The notes: generated from the letters alone by a model not told the origin. A stretch of DNA of 64,000 nucleotides from Heliocidaris erythrogramma (GCA_025617745.1 CM046872.1:1426001-1490000); one strand, 5' to 3'. Positions 35,001 to 47,746 are shown, numbered from the stretch's first letter. Made by a program: numbers and translations.

Positions 35001-37984
35001 AAAGGTCACAGTCTGACTGGAGTACACCCACTTAGTCAGACAATGGCAAATTGAAATGTATATGCGTAAAGTTTCCAATATGTTCAGCCCCTCAGTGATG
35101 CTCCAAGTCCATGGTCAGTTAATCAATGACATCACACAAGCACATGCAATTCTTCTTCGTAAATTGATTACTGATTATTGATTACTGAATAATGATACTA
35201 TTTTATCTTCGCCAAAAAGATAAGAGTCAAGACACCTCCATGAGAATTTTTTTGACTGGGTGGGACCGTGATAAAGTATAAATCATTATTTTGTCAGATC
35301 CCCATGTCTTGATTTCGAATATCTAGGAATTGATGGAGACGATATGTACATGGCCTGTCAAGGGTAGCCTCGTGTGCTGAAGTCAAGCCAGCACTACAAG
35401 GCCTGTGAGTATAGTCATCAGACAAGTTGGAAGTCGTTCAGCTATTAGCCTGCGATTAAGTTTTCCCCTGAAAACCCGCCATTATTTGTATTTTTGAGAG
35501 TGCGAGGAAGGGGCTAGGAGTATAAACCGGTCCGCAAACTACTGATCAGTCACTGCTGGGTATGGTTACCAGAAGAAAGAAAGAACAATACACCTGCTTT
35601 TACCAGCACAAGGGACAAGGATTGAGTAGATATGTTTGAATTTTTATATATATTATGTCTTGATGTCAAATTACAATTTCGCTATGATAAACTGTAGCGA
35701 ATTGGTTCAGCACGCTTATGAGTTTCTGAACAAATTTTGAAAAGCTTGAAAGAAATTCCCTCCAAAAGAAGTAATGAAAAAGGGGTCCTACATTTTTTTC
35801 GGCAATAGTTATTTTTTAAGGGGTATTTTAAGAGCTTCCGAAGAACTTTATCCAGAAAAAAGAACAATTAGTAAAAGTCCTGGGATTTTCCATAGCTTGA
35901 AAAGTTCCAAATCTGTCCAAACAAATATCGCGTCAGAATTTCACAGCCCCTCCCCCCACCCCCCCCCCCCCCCCCCCCCCCACCCCCCCCCCCCCTTCAC
36001 TCGTGAAACTTTAGTCTACAATATCTCTTTTAAATAGTCTTTAATAGGGGACCTCGTCATTTCTTGTAATTGGTTAATGTGTAACGTACAGCTTTGACTT
36101 TCCCACTCCTCATGCAAATCCCACCATCATGTTCTAATAAACTAGAACCCCGTTGCCATTACCCCTTAATCCCTCAATTTGTAACATAATATTTTTGCTA
36201 CAATATCCTTTCGCTACTAAATAAGTTAATCTTCATCAGGTTCGCATTATTTGCGGAGGTGGTGATGGATCTTCCCCAAGGTGAAATTACAATTTCATGT
36301 AGCTCTCGGGCCTATACTAGCACCACTTGCTATTTATGAACACGACTATAGTTTTGTGAGGGAAGACACATTAATGAAAGCGGAGGTAACATTAATGAGT
36401 CGGATAATGAGATAGTTGAACCACTTTCTTGTATGTGGTATTCTACATGAGCCAGCTATTACGAAATTAAAAGCGGAGTTGCTGCCCGCCCAAGAATTGA
36501 GGTATTTCATTCTATAGGAGCGAAAAGACGAATGCGTTTGCCCCCCCCCCCCCCAAGTAGAGTTGTATCGACGCTCCTACATAGTTTCTATACCATCGGT
36601 AATGATTACTAGTCGTTACAATAATGATAACAATTTTATAATAATGATAATGCTAATGAGCACAGTCATATTACCATTCCAAAAAAATATATCCAACAAT
36701 CATAATGACCAACAGACTTGTGACACTAGCTGTTGCTGATTTTCCTTTTCAACCTTTCTGTCGTGCATCTTCGTGTCATTCAACTCATCACCTACTTTGA
36801 GTTCTAGGTCCTTGAACTACACTACAAAACACATTTCTCTTTTTATCCCCACATGCCATGTTGAGCACAGGTACTTAATGTCGAATGACGTCAGCTTGTC
36901 TACTTACATGGGGATGAAAAGAAGCTATCAAGGTCAGATTTGCAGCAATTTTGTGAAAGGTCATCACAGCAATTTAGATGAACCTTGGAAATCGATAACA
37001 GTGGAGGACTCAAACACTGAACTTAGGGCACAATAAAATATGGGTTTTACTACTGTGCTTGCGCAAAACGTATGCTATAGGAAATGCAAAATATACAAGT
37101 AGAGGGGACGTATACGCTCCCTGCCCCACCTGATCCTTCACTGAATTAAAGCTATGATTAAAATGTAAGATTTAAATATTTCATGTCTAACTTTATACAA
37201 GCACTAATTTACGTCTAACTATATACAAGCAAGCAATATGTCATCCACTACCTGTAGATTGAAGGCAGATGTCCTCGTTTCAAATTTCACCGCGATCTAT
37301 TATTTGCCCAGAACCAGAATCCATTTGAAAATAAGTTTAAAATATAAGAAGAAACAGGCGTTTTAGTTTTGTTTGTTGCTTTTCTTTTCATATTACTGAA
37401 TAATGCCGATTTAAGAAGACTGCCTCAAATGATTTTAAAATACACATTGACGCGCATCTCATCAACGTAACAGTCCTAAACTAAAAACTCACTAAATGAA
37501 AGGTCACTACCAATACTGAGAGGAAAATAAAGGTGAATTCACGGTATGGAAAATTGCATAAATTTCGTATTTTATGAGAATGGGCTTGCGGCCATTTCTG
37601 GTTCATATCGAAAGGTTTCACTGGGAAAAAAAAATGTCCGATAAACAAATCACCTTATTTCTGGGTTTCAGTTTGCAAAAAACATCTTTCACCTTTTAAA
37701 AGGTTCCTCTGTATCGCTGAAATGAATGAAGCTTAATAGCCACAATTTACATATTTATGAAAATCGTATATCTGGATTTGGGAATCTTGCTAAAAACTAA
37801 TTCCGTCTGAAATTGAACTTTTTCTACCATCTACAAAATAATAATGGATATAATGTTGCAGTTTGAATTATATCAAGTTCCATTGGATGGAAGACGGAAA
37901 ATCAGAGAAACAGCTTGGTACAAATTTCGAAGAAATCAGATTAACGATAAGAAATTTATTAGCCTTAGAATCTATTGTCAGTAG
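35001..37984. other. No gene; poly-C tracts
   Basis: Holds an interrupted poly-C run of about 50 bases (35945-35995) and a shorter run at 36541-36554. No exon or RNA gene could be supported. Confidence 0.5.
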
Positions 37985-39560
37985 ATAGATTTAGATTTTT
38001 TTATTTAGATTTTATTTCATTTCTAAGTAACAATTTTGCAATTCACAATATAAAAATAATTGACAATGAAACTTAGTGCAGAAACATTTCGATCATTGGA
38101 AGCAAAATAAATATCATTAACATTTGAGTTGTAAGAAAAGAAAATAATAACAACAATAAAGACTATATTAAAGTAATTATATGAAAATAGGAATGAAAAC
38201 AGAGACCAGCAAAGAAGCCGAACTTGTAGAAGAGCTGTTCCTGTGCAAAAAGTAAATTACAAATAATGCAAAACATAAAATCAAACAGAGCAATCAAAAT
38301 GCAAAAAAGGGTTAAAAAAGGACAATATAAGGTATAGAAAACAGACAGATTCATAGTCATGAAAAATTTCAATATTTGCTGGAAAAAAAAAAATTAAAGA
38401 AGACAGTGGGCAATTCATGATTATAATACTTAACATAAAAACGGAAAGATTGAGTCGATAAATTTCATAAATTTTCTGTACATTATTATACAGGAAGAAC
38501 AATCAGTGCATATGATGGCGATATTTAGCATTATTGATAAGTCGCATAGCCTTTTCTGTAATAAGATAACTTTGTCTATTAAACAGGCATGCCGCATTGT
38601 TTCCCAAAGGCAAATATTCCATTATTTAGATATGACAAAACTAGTGTGAGGTGTACTGATAAAAGAATGGTTGGCGGAAAAGATCTTTTCATTTTGTTAA
38701 TCATACCAACGTTTGTGGATATCACTTTTACATACATTATCAATATGATAATACCATGACAGTATTATAGTAACTAGAAATTTTGTTTAAATTTGTATTT
38801 TTGATTATCCATTAAATATTGGATGAGACCGTCCGTTAAAATATTACTAAATAACATTTAATTATTCTAAATTTAATATTAGATTTAATCCATATTGCAA
38901 CCGAGTCCAGTTCAGAATTGATAGGCTTTTACGCGAGAAAATATATAGTGCCATCTGCATACATAATTAATGTCAATAAATTTGATGGTCTATGAAAGTC
39001 ATTTATATACAAACTAAAAAGTAAAGGGCAAAGGATAGAACCCTGTGGGAAACCACAATTAACATTTTTCCTTAATTGCGACTTACAATTATTAATATTA
39101 ATACATGCTATTGTTGATGGTCGTAGAAATGATTTCGAAACCAATCTCAATGGTCATTATGCCATAATGTGTAAGTTTGTTTAAAAGAATTTCATGATTT
39201 ATAGTGTCGAATGCCTTAGATAAATTTAAGAACACTCTTATTATATGGGTTCTGTTATCAATAGAACTTGTTATTTTGTTAATTAGAGAAAGGAGAGAAT
39301 ATGTTATATAATAGTATTTTCTAAAGCCGAATTGAGATTCATGTAAAAAATTACTTTGTACGAGAAAAATCTATTTTTCTAGTATTTTGGAAAATGTGAT
39401 TAACAAAGAAATTTGTAATTTGACAATGATAGGGGGTTGCCCTTTTTAAAATATGGGAATTATTATTGCTAATTCCACTTGTGCTCAGAGATAGAGTACA
39501 AAATATAAGTGAAAGTTAGTTCAGCAATACTTGATATAAGTTTTTTAATCATAAAATTAT
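37985..39560 (-). pseudogene. Non-LTR retrotransposon relic (RT and C-terminal region)
   Basis: On the minus strand several frames together show a decayed LINE of CR1/jockey type. About 39370-39470 gives ITFSKILEK and QFGFRK pieces; about 39170-39230 gives LNLSKAFDTINHEILL (RT motif A); 38929-39080 gives GFPQGSILCPLLFSLYINDF and then YADG where active enzymes have YADD; 38480-38580 gives an LQKRAMRLINNAKYRHH-like segment of the post-RT region. Frames shift repeatedly and stops are present, so it is dead. The 3' end near 37985 has an A-rich AAATCTAAATAAAAAAATCT tail. The sequence is AT-rich like its surroundings. Confidence 0.8.
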
Positions 39561-39889
39561 CAAAACCATAATGTCCACAACTTCTTTTTAAATTTGTTAA
39601 CACACTTACTTACTTTTAAAATTGTTAACATTATCAAGCACTTCACCTTGATTTACAGGAGTGATGAACAAACAATTAGGGTTAGGTTTTAAAAGTACTC
39701 ATGCAATTTTCTGTCACACTTTGGTATCTTACTTGCTAAATCTGAACATATTTCAACAAAACATCTTGTAACTGGTAAACGAAGAAGCTTGACTGGGGAG
39801 GAATTTTTAATTTGTAAACAAATCTTTAGGCACATTACTCCCAGTGTTAAAGATCGTATGCTCGATCTGTAATGAAAAACACAAGTCAG

Positions 39890-39895
39890 AAAAAA
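39890..39895 (-). terminator. Oligo-T Pol III terminator candidate, minus copy
   Basis: On the minus strand TTTTTT begins three bases after the tRNA-like sequence ends (39899), the usual position for RNA polymerase III termination. Confidence 0.6.
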
Positions 39896-39898
39896 TTG

Positions 39899-39970
39899 GA
39901 ACCAGCGGGATTCGAACCTGTCATCTACTGCTTGCCGGGCAGCGACTTAACCTCCAGGCTATTCTGGTTC
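39899..39970 (-). tRNA. tRNA-like gene, anticodon GGC (Ala?), minus copy
   Basis: 72 nt. Acceptor strands GAACCAG and CTGGTTC pair over all 7 bp. A box: TAGCCTGGAGGTTAAG; B box: GGTTCGAATCC, a consensus match. Anticodon stem GCTGC/GCAGT with loop CCGGCAA gives anticodon GGC (alanine), but position 33 is C where tRNAs have U, and the T stem has two mismatches. It is therefore more likely a tRNA-derived repeat than a working alanine tRNA. It differs from the plus copy at one position (GGAGG versus GGTGG). Confidence 0.5.
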
Positions 39971-39983
39971 GTGACTTGGCCGT

Positions 39984-40055
39984 GAACCAGAATAGCCTGG
40001 TGGTTAAGTCGCTGCCCGGCAAGCAGTAGATGACAGGTTCGAATCCCGCTGGTTC
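39984..40055 (+). tRNA. tRNA-like gene, anticodon GGC (Ala?), plus copy
   Basis: 72 nt with perfect 7-bp acceptor stem (GAACCAG/CTGGTTC), A box TAGCCTGGTGGTTAAG and consensus B box GGTTCGAATCC. The anticodon arm GCTGC-CCGGCAA-GCAGT gives GGC. Position 33 is C instead of U and the T stem is imperfect, so function as a tRNA is doubtful. It starts 13 bp from the start of the opposing copy, so the two would be transcribed divergently from internal promoters. Confidence 0.5.
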
Positions 40056-40058
40056 AAA

Positions 40059-40064
40059 TTTTTT
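40059..40064 (+). terminator. Oligo-T Pol III terminator candidate, plus copy
   Basis: TTTTTT begins four bases after the plus tRNA-like sequence ends, matching the layout of the minus copy. Confidence 0.6.
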
Positions 40065-40158
40065 CTGACTTGTGTTTTCATTACAGATCGAGCATACGAT
40101 CTTGAACACTGGGAGTAATATGCCGAAAGATTTGTTTACAAATTAAATCTTGTAACTG

Positions 40159-41475
40159 ATTAATATTTCTGTCATCGATTTGTATCTTAGAAGTTGTATT
40201 TCCCTCTTCACATTTATTCATTGATATGTGGGAAGCTGGGAATTAGAACGGAACACCCAAATACGTCGCACACGTGGTTTTGACACAAGTATTACAATAT
40301 TTAGAAGACCACGTTCAACGTGTTCCATTCTACAATCTTTTTTTTCTCGTTACCAATACTTAATACTATCTTCATGCAGAGTTCACCGACATTATACAGT
40401 TCCTAGCGGGGAAGGAAGAAACGGTAATTGAAAAGGATTACATGAAGGTACAGCCCTCACACGTCAGATTAGACAGGACGCTAACATTTATTAATCCAGT
40501 CTCGGTTCACCTCGGGTAGCGTACGAGCTACCAGCACTTTCTGATCTTAAAGTCTAATATGTTTCGCATGCACCTCCTATAATGTCTGAAATTGAAGTAC
40601 TGTTCCCAGATACGTATAGGGAGAATCAAGGCGGAAGGGGGATATAGAGGCACAGATAGAAATAGATAGGGATAAAGAGAGGGGAGGAGAAAGAGTGTGT
40701 GTGTGTGTGTGTGTGAGAGAGAGATGAGATTAAGGGGGAACAGTGTGAAGAGAAAAAGTTTTTACAACTTTCGTACCAAAGGCTGGGAAAATCCTAATCT
40801 TTATGTTCAAAATGGGGCACTTATGAGGGATTGAAATAACACTAGTCCTCATGTACTATAAAAGCTGACCTATGGTCATGGTATATCAATTTAATGCCGA
40901 GTTCAAGAAAAATTTAAAAGGACAAGCCTTATTGATTGTGTTTCGAAAAAGACTTATGCTTCTTTGGCAAACGATAATGAGAATTGACTTCGTTAACTGA
41001 ATAGCGAGTATGCGTATACATTACAGGGCCTGTACAATGAACCTCAATCCACGCCCACACCCACGCACACAAATACACCCACACAGACCGGCACACACCA
41101 CCTTAACTCTGGACTAGCGGACGGTAACAACAACGAGCCTTGTCCTTGTATAGACGCCAAAATTACCCAATTATTGACCGCTTATATGTAATGGGAAAAT
41201 CTAAAGAGGAATCGTGTAAAAACGAGCACGTTATCATTCAACCTAACACGCCATCAGAGGCTGTCTTCCAAATGAAGTATGCCTCATTACAGCTCAGTAT
41301 TATACCCTGGCATCATGTTCCTGCAGTTTCCGTGCTGAATAGATATTTCCTGCCCATTGGTTTATTATTGAATGAGCCACGAGGAACTTTGTAAAAAAAT
41401 CCGCGGAAGGTTGCAACCCGAGGATGAATATTTGAGGCCATCACAGTGTAAAATGCTTTCTCTGCCGAATATTCT
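40159..41475. other. No gene; short microsatellites
   Basis: Contains (TG)n(AG)n at about 40697-40723 and a CA-rich block at 41052-41098. The rest shows no supported feature. Confidence 0.5.
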
Positions 41476-41975
41476 NNNNNNNNNNNNNNNNNNNNNNNNN
41501 NNNNNNNNNNNNNNNNNNNNNNNNNNNNNNNNNNNNNNNNNNNNNNNNNNNNNNNNNNNNNNNNNNNNNNNNNNNNNNNNNNNNNNNNNNNNNNNNNNNN
41601 NNNNNNNNNNNNNNNNNNNNNNNNNNNNNNNNNNNNNNNNNNNNNNNNNNNNNNNNNNNNNNNNNNNNNNNNNNNNNNNNNNNNNNNNNNNNNNNNNNNN
41701 NNNNNNNNNNNNNNNNNNNNNNNNNNNNNNNNNNNNNNNNNNNNNNNNNNNNNNNNNNNNNNNNNNNNNNNNNNNNNNNNNNNNNNNNNNNNNNNNNNNN
41801 NNNNNNNNNNNNNNNNNNNNNNNNNNNNNNNNNNNNNNNNNNNNNNNNNNNNNNNNNNNNNNNNNNNNNNNNNNNNNNNNNNNNNNNNNNNNNNNNNNNN
41901 NNNNNNNNNNNNNNNNNNNNNNNNNNNNNNNNNNNNNNNNNNNNNNNNNNNNNNNNNNNNNNNNNNNNNNNNNNN
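41476..41975. other. Assembly gap, 500 N
   Basis: Exactly 500 undetermined bases, the usual placeholder for a scaffold gap of unknown size. Open frames crossing it are meaningless. Confidence 0.99.
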
Positions 41976-43060
41976 TGAGAAAATACAAAGAAGGAATAGG
42001 GAAAAACTAGGGAGAAAATACAAAGAACATAGGAAAACCAGATTGAGAAACTAGGATAAAACTTGATTAAGAAAATAAAAATAGGGAAAAACTAGAATGA
42101 AAATAGGGTGAAAATTTGGATTGAATAATGGGAAACTAGAGAGAAAATGGGGCAAAAACAGGAATAAAATAGTGGAAAACTAGGCAGAAAATAGGTGTGG
42201 GTGTCTACAGGAACAATCACATGACATTATTAATTATTATTTTATTAATCCTATCTTGTAATCATATCCTATCCTATCCTCTCCTACTCCTATAAATCCT
42301 GTAGCCTACATCCTATGTCCTATACCTAGCTACTAAGCAATTGTATCACATTCATTATATATAGGGACATAGTTGTAGTGCTATAAAAAATGGTTACTGA
42401 CTAGATTACACTTTTATTATTAAAATTGATTTACACTTTTATTAATGAAATATGAAAATGCCTTTTGAAATTGTGTACAACATTACAATAGTTTAATGTA
42501 AGTAAAATTTCTATCAAAGTTCAAATCTTAATCCCAAATCTAAATGTATTTATCTATTTCCACTAGTTTTCATATTTTACATTGTTATTCATGAATATTC
42601 ATGATTCTCATGAATGATTGATATAGAAACCAATAGTTGGGAAACTAGAATAAACTAGTGCTGGAAAACATAAAGTTTGGAAAATAGTATAAAAACTAGT
42701 GCTGGAAAAGATAAAGTTTGGAAAATATGATAAAACTAGTGTTAGCAAAAGTACAGAAGTCAGGAAACTAGAATAAAACTATAGTGCTGGAAAAAAATAA
42801 AGTTTGGAAAATAGGATAAAACTAGTGCTGGATCATGGGGAAAGATAAAAGTTTGGAAAATAGTACACAAAACTAGTTTTAGAATAATGAGAAAACTAGG
42901 ATGAAACTAGAGCTAGCCTAAAAAATAGGATAAAACTATTTTTTTGACAAAAATGAAAAGTGCAAAAACTAGGGGGAAAATAGTCCGGAAATGAGGTCTA
43001 AAAAATAGGAAAAAATCAGAAAATAGCCTCAAAATAGGCCTATTTCCATTATATTTTCCA
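41976..43060. repeat. A/G-rich degenerate repeat next to the gap
   Basis: Short units such as GAAAATAGGATAAAACTAG, GTGCTGGAAAA and AGTTTGGAAAATAG recur irregularly through 41976-42190 and 42640-43060. A (CCTAT)n run lies at about 42262-42297. The array begins at the gap edge, so repetitiveness is the likely cause of the break. Confidence 0.75.
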
Positions 43061-43420
43061 TGGGAAATAGGATAAAAATAGGCCTATTTTCCTGAAAAAG
43101 GAATAAAATAGGTGAAAAAATAAAAAAATAGCCTAAAATTACTTCCATTTTCTTCCTATTTCCGAGGGAAAATACAATAAAAATAGGCCTATTTTCCTGA
43201 AATTGGAAGAAAATAGGTGAAAAATAAAAAAAATAGCCTAAAATTAGGCCTATTTCCTTCCTATTTTCCGAGGGAAATACAATAAAAATAGGCCTATTTT
43301 CTTTAGAATAGGAATAAAATAGGTGAAAAATAAAAAAATAGCCTTAAATCACTTCTATTTTCTTCCTATTTCCGAGGGAAATACAATAAAAATAGGGAAA
43401 AAATATATTTTCACACTTCC
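43059..43420. repeat. Tandem satellite, about 105-bp unit
   Basis: CCGAGGGAAATACAATAAAA recurs with small changes at about 43059, 43162, 43268 and 43372, each followed by ATAGGCCTATTTTC and AATAGGTGAAAAATAAAAAA. Three to four units are visible. Confidence 0.85.
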
Positions 43421-43496
43421 GAAAACTACTGGGGTTAGCACTATATCATGTAGCTAATACAAGATTTTTTTAGATTAAAAGAATATGATAGAATTA

Positions 43497-43625
43497 TTAT
43501 GATAATGATAATGATGTTGACAGTGATGATAATAATAATAATAATAATGATAATAATAATCATGATGATGATGATGATGATAATGGTGATGATGACTGGA
43601 TGATGATGATGATGATGATGATGGT
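43497..43625. repeat. (ATG/ATA)n trinucleotide microsatellite
   Basis: TGATGA- and AATAAT-type triplets. The His/Ser-rich minus-strand frame is compositional. Confidence 0.9.
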
Positions 43626-44950
43626 GAAATCGGTAATACCGTATAAAATACAGGAGAATATTTGAACAACATATACTTATATTTCATGTCTTTCTGTGAA
43701 CAATTTGTAAGTTTGAATGAATTATGCAAATTTTGAATTTGGTCAAAGGCTTTTGCCACTGTCATATGCAAAACCTGGTACTAAATTTTAGATATAGGCT
43801 TACAGCTGCTTTTGTGTGCTTTGTTTGGCAGGGGGCACTGGAATAGGGAGCAAAAACATAATTTGGGAAAATATGAAGGGTAGAAAAGGAAAAACTATGA
43901 TTATATTATATATTATATACGCCACAACTCACATGGTAAATTGCTTTTGAAATTTTTATTTTTATGGTATAAAATGCGAATCATTTTCTGAAGCTTGTTC
44001 GCTTTTCTGCCTCCCATAACGTTGCTTCAGGATCTTGTAATTTCACGCCCAAATATACATATAATTATTATGGTATAGTTTAGAAATGCCTTTTTAAAGG
44101 GTTCAGAATTTCAAAAAATGCTCCTTAATATATATGTAGGCTTTTAAGTTTCATCTTTTTAAGTATATTGCCCTAAATATAGGATAAAACAAAGATTGAA
44201 TGAAATCCTAACTTTCGTTTGCCTTACTAAATTCCTCGACAAGAATTCTCATGAATTTGACTTCCCATTAATTCGAAAAACCGTTGGTCAATGTTCATGG
44301 TTCGAAACTATAATTATAACCATGATAACTCTTAATTGCGGTGGTCCTGTGCGAATTTTCTCAGGCAAAGTGCATAAAAATTGCATTCTTGAGGATTAAA
44401 CATGCAAAAAATCTACTATTCGGTTGCTTTGATCTCTCGCTTGTAAATTTATACATATATGGAGGAGATGTCAATTTTATTGGTTGCGCAGAGCTGCATA
44501 ATCCCAAGATACACCACTAGAGGCTTTAGTTGCTATGCAGCCTCGAATCAAACCTCACATTCATTATTTGGAAAGAGATTGTGAATTGGACCTAACATAA
44601 AACCAACTAGAGAAATGGGGGCATTGTGGGTTTGCAAGCAGTCTCCTGTTCAAATCATCATAAAATACATGTAGAGTGCCTTGCATCATTTATTAACCAA
44701 ATATAAGTTCCCATTCAAGGTTTGCTTCAGATAAAGTCCTGATATTAATAGGAAAGAGCACTATAACAAAATTAAGTCCCTCTTTATCAGTTAGCTCACT
44801 TTGCTTGCTCACTAATAAATAACCAGTTAATTAACCATTATTATTGTCCAGGAAGATAACATTACATGTACAAACCGTAGGTCGTGAAAATGGGGTAATC
44901 AATATATATTGATTGGAGGTGCCCCCTTTTTTAAAAAATGTCTTTTTGAT
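43626..44950. other. No gene seen
   Basis: AT-rich DNA with no motif-bearing frame or RNA gene recognised. Confidence 0.5.
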
Positions 44951-45142
44951 CCCCCCCCCCCCCCCCATTTGACAAATGTTCATCCATCCTTGTTGTAATT
45001 TGAATCTTGAAGGCAGTGCCTACCTTCTTTGAATGTGTTTTTGTGTGCGCGTGTGCGCGTGTATGTGTGTGTTTTGCGTGCGTGGGTTAGGGCGTGTGTG
45101 TGTGTAGGTGTGTGTGTATGTGTGCGTGTGTGTGAGAGAGAG
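44951..45142. repeat. Poly-C run and (TG)n microsatellite
   Basis: C17 at about 44951-44967, then degenerate (TG)n with GC and GA interruptions at 45039-45142. Confidence 0.9.
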
Positions 45143-45521
45143 AGGGAGCCTCCTACTTCGTATGTTCCATTTATTAATGTCTTGGCCTTGATTACAACGA
45201 TAGTGATATAGAACTGTAGAGACACGTGTGATTTCGTTTAATCATGATGTTTCTTACAGCCAATTTTAAATTCAAGTTAATTACCTGGTAGGAGGCACAG
45301 AAGAAGTGATTTGAATAGCTAATTGAAAACGCTGCAAAATTATAATTATATACCCCATATCTATCGCTACACTTTGCAGCCCGTTTTACAATATTTTATG
45401 TTGCTGTTTACAATTCATATCACAGAAACCTTACGTTCTGATTTAGTCGGTTTTATTAATTTAGTATCGCAATAGTAAAAAGCAAACCGTTTGGTAATTA
45501 TGATATGATTTCCCCCATATG
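45143..45521. other. No gene seen
   Basis: AT-rich sequence; nothing to annotate. Confidence 0.5.
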
Positions 45522-45800
45522 TTTTTTTTTTTTTTTTTTTTTGTTTCTTGTTTGGTTACTTTTTTTTGTGTCCCCTCTCCTATTCATCTCCCTGTCCCTT
45601 CCCTGTCCTTTGCTCTCTCTCTCTCTCTCTCTCTCCCTCTATTTCCTTCCCTCTCTCTCTCTCACTCCTCTCTCTCTCTCTCTTCCTCTCTCTTCCTCTC
45701 TATTCTCTCTCCCATCATCTCTATCTCTTTTTCTCTCTATTCTCCCATCATCCCCCCCCCCCTCTCTCTCTCTCTCTCACCCTTTCCCTCGCAGTATCCC
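45522..45800. repeat. Poly-T and (CT)n low-complexity tract
   Basis: T-run at 45522-45542 followed by 200 bp of CT-rich repeats with a poly-C island near 45751. Long open frames here are artefacts. Confidence 0.9.
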
Positions 45801-47533
45801 TCTCATTGTATGTTCCTTCCCTTCTTATTAAATTTCGTTTTGTTTAATTATCAGTTTCTCTTCCTAACGTTTATCATGTTCATGTCTTTATTGCCCTCAT
45901 TACCGTACATGTACATGCATATATATAGGATCAGGACTATTTATTTAACCTGTTATAAACATTATTATGTCAGGCATCTTCAGATGTACACGGGGGTTTC
46001 TTTTCTCCTCCGGCCAACTGTAAATGTTTACAGTTCTGAACGGCATTTCAATTAAGGCTCATGATATTGTTTTCATAAAGTGCCCATGATAATATCATTT
46101 TGTTGACTCGCCTCAATTCAAACACATTTCTTCTTCTCATAGAATCATGAGAATACAGACAGAGTAATTATATTTTTCAGTGAGAAACAATGAGTGTTTT
46201 ATTACCTGAATAATAATATCCATGAATCAATATGAAGATAACTTAAAATATATAAAATATCGAACATGCCTTTCGCTAGTACAACTTAATGACTATTTAA
46301 ATGAAAATCATAAACGTTGCCAGTCATGTATTTGATCAAATTCATACTGTAGAATACATGGTTATTAAATCACATTTTTTCGTCGCAATTGCTGTATTTA
46401 TTGTAGTCGCACATAAAAAGCAAACTGACGTAATCATGACATCATAATTAATAGAAAGTCTTTCCACACTGATCAGCAACAGTCTATGTGCAAGTATGCA
46501 TATTAAATGTAATACCATTTCGTACAACGAAATGTTGATGATAAATCTTCTAAAAGTAACAAAACTCATGACTGGTCTTAAAACAGCTGAACTCTGATTA
46601 TTTTGCATAATATATGACTTTAAGATTACAAAATCCTTCGTGACATACATAGATTATAGCAAATACATCATACTTTTACATTAAATGATCGAGGCGTCAG
46701 CACAACTCAATCGCTGATATTATAAGGTGAACCGACGTTGGATTCCGGCGACATTTTGCTCTTGGCTTAATATCGTCTAAGTAATGGGGTTAGGGCTGGG
46801 GTTTTGGTGCTGGTTTCAGGTTAGGTCTAGGGTTGGGCTTTGATGTAGTTATCGGCCGATTCAAGGTTCGAAAATTGGCATGAATGAGTGAAATCAGATC
46901 AGCCCCCCCCCCCCCCTCCCACTTTCAAAAACGCTCCGCGGCCCCTTTACAGTATATCAGTTTAACAAAAAACACGCCGTGGGCAGTAGAAACACATTAA
47001 TACTTCTGAAGAGATGCCTATTTTTATCTAAACAAAGGGAACAGTCGTAATGATTTGCCCTACACGGACATGCGTGTAGATTTACGTGATCGACAAACGA
47101 ATTATTTTAAGGTGACTTTTTTTTTTTTTTTTTTTGGAGGTACATGTATATTGAGGTGAAAGTGTCAAATAATTGACCATCGCAAAAGTACTCAACATGA
47201 AGCGTTTGGCCGCCTTTGTAGTTTGATAATAACAATCGTGGATTTATTCAAATAATACGAAAGAGGTGGGTGTGCCCAGCTTCTTGCGGAGATAAATTTG
47301 AAATGCCCTTTTCCTGCCCTTACACGGATGTTAAATTATAATAAGGGACTGTTTTGGTTTCGGAAAATGTCGGTAAACTAGTCACATTTGTTTGCTTGTT
47401 TGTTTGTTTTCTTTTATTTCTGCGTTGTAATAACAAATACAATACATTAAATTTTTACATAAGTAAAATATCATGTACAATAATAGTATACATTAAACAT
47501 AATACAAAGCATAAAAACAAGAATAAGGAATAT
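45801..47533. other. No gene seen
   Basis: Contains poly-C at about 46903-46917 and poly-T at about 47119-47136. The 102-codon minus-strand frame at 46342-46650 has no known motif. Confidence 0.5.
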
Positions 47534-47666
47534 CGATAACGATATCGATATTTTTCATGGAAGGTACACCATAGAGCTGCCCTACTATTACCATTCACGA
47601 GCATACTCACACGTACACACTATAAGTAGGGTGTACCTTTAATTGAAAATCTCGTTATCGTTATCG
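47534..47666. mobile_element. Small inverted-repeat element, 37-bp arms
   Basis: CGATAACGATATCGATATTT then TTCATGGAAGGTACACC is the inverse of GGTGTACCTTTAATTGAAAA then TCTCGTTATCGTTATCG, with a 60-bp spacer. MITE-like; target duplication unclear. Confidence 0.7.
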
Positions 47667-47746
47667 GACAAATGTGACCAGCCCTTTAGTGTGACGACCC
47701 CCTCCCCCATCCGTCGCACCCCTCTGTTCTAGAGACGCCCCTGCAA

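Larger units (their letters stand above)
39763..40158. mobile_element. Head-to-head tRNA-like palindrome with 12-bp direct repeats
   Basis: ATCTTGTAACTG occurs at 39763-39774 and again at 40147-40158, flanking an insert. Within it, 39807-39970 and 39984-40146 are near-perfect inverted copies separated by only 13 bp. Each arm carries a 72-nt tRNA-like sequence starting at the centre, followed by an oligo-T run and about 85 bp of further shared sequence (ending TTTGTTTACAAATTAA). The 12-bp repeats look like a target-site duplication of LINE-driven retroposition, which suggests a SINE-like dimer, but this is inference. Confidence 0.8.

Noticed and set aside
41313..42023. Long frames across the N run
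   Set aside because: They exist only because undetermined bases contain no stop codons.
45505..46055. Three overlapping plus-strand frames up to 178 codons
   Set aside because: All lie over poly-T and (CT)n repeats.
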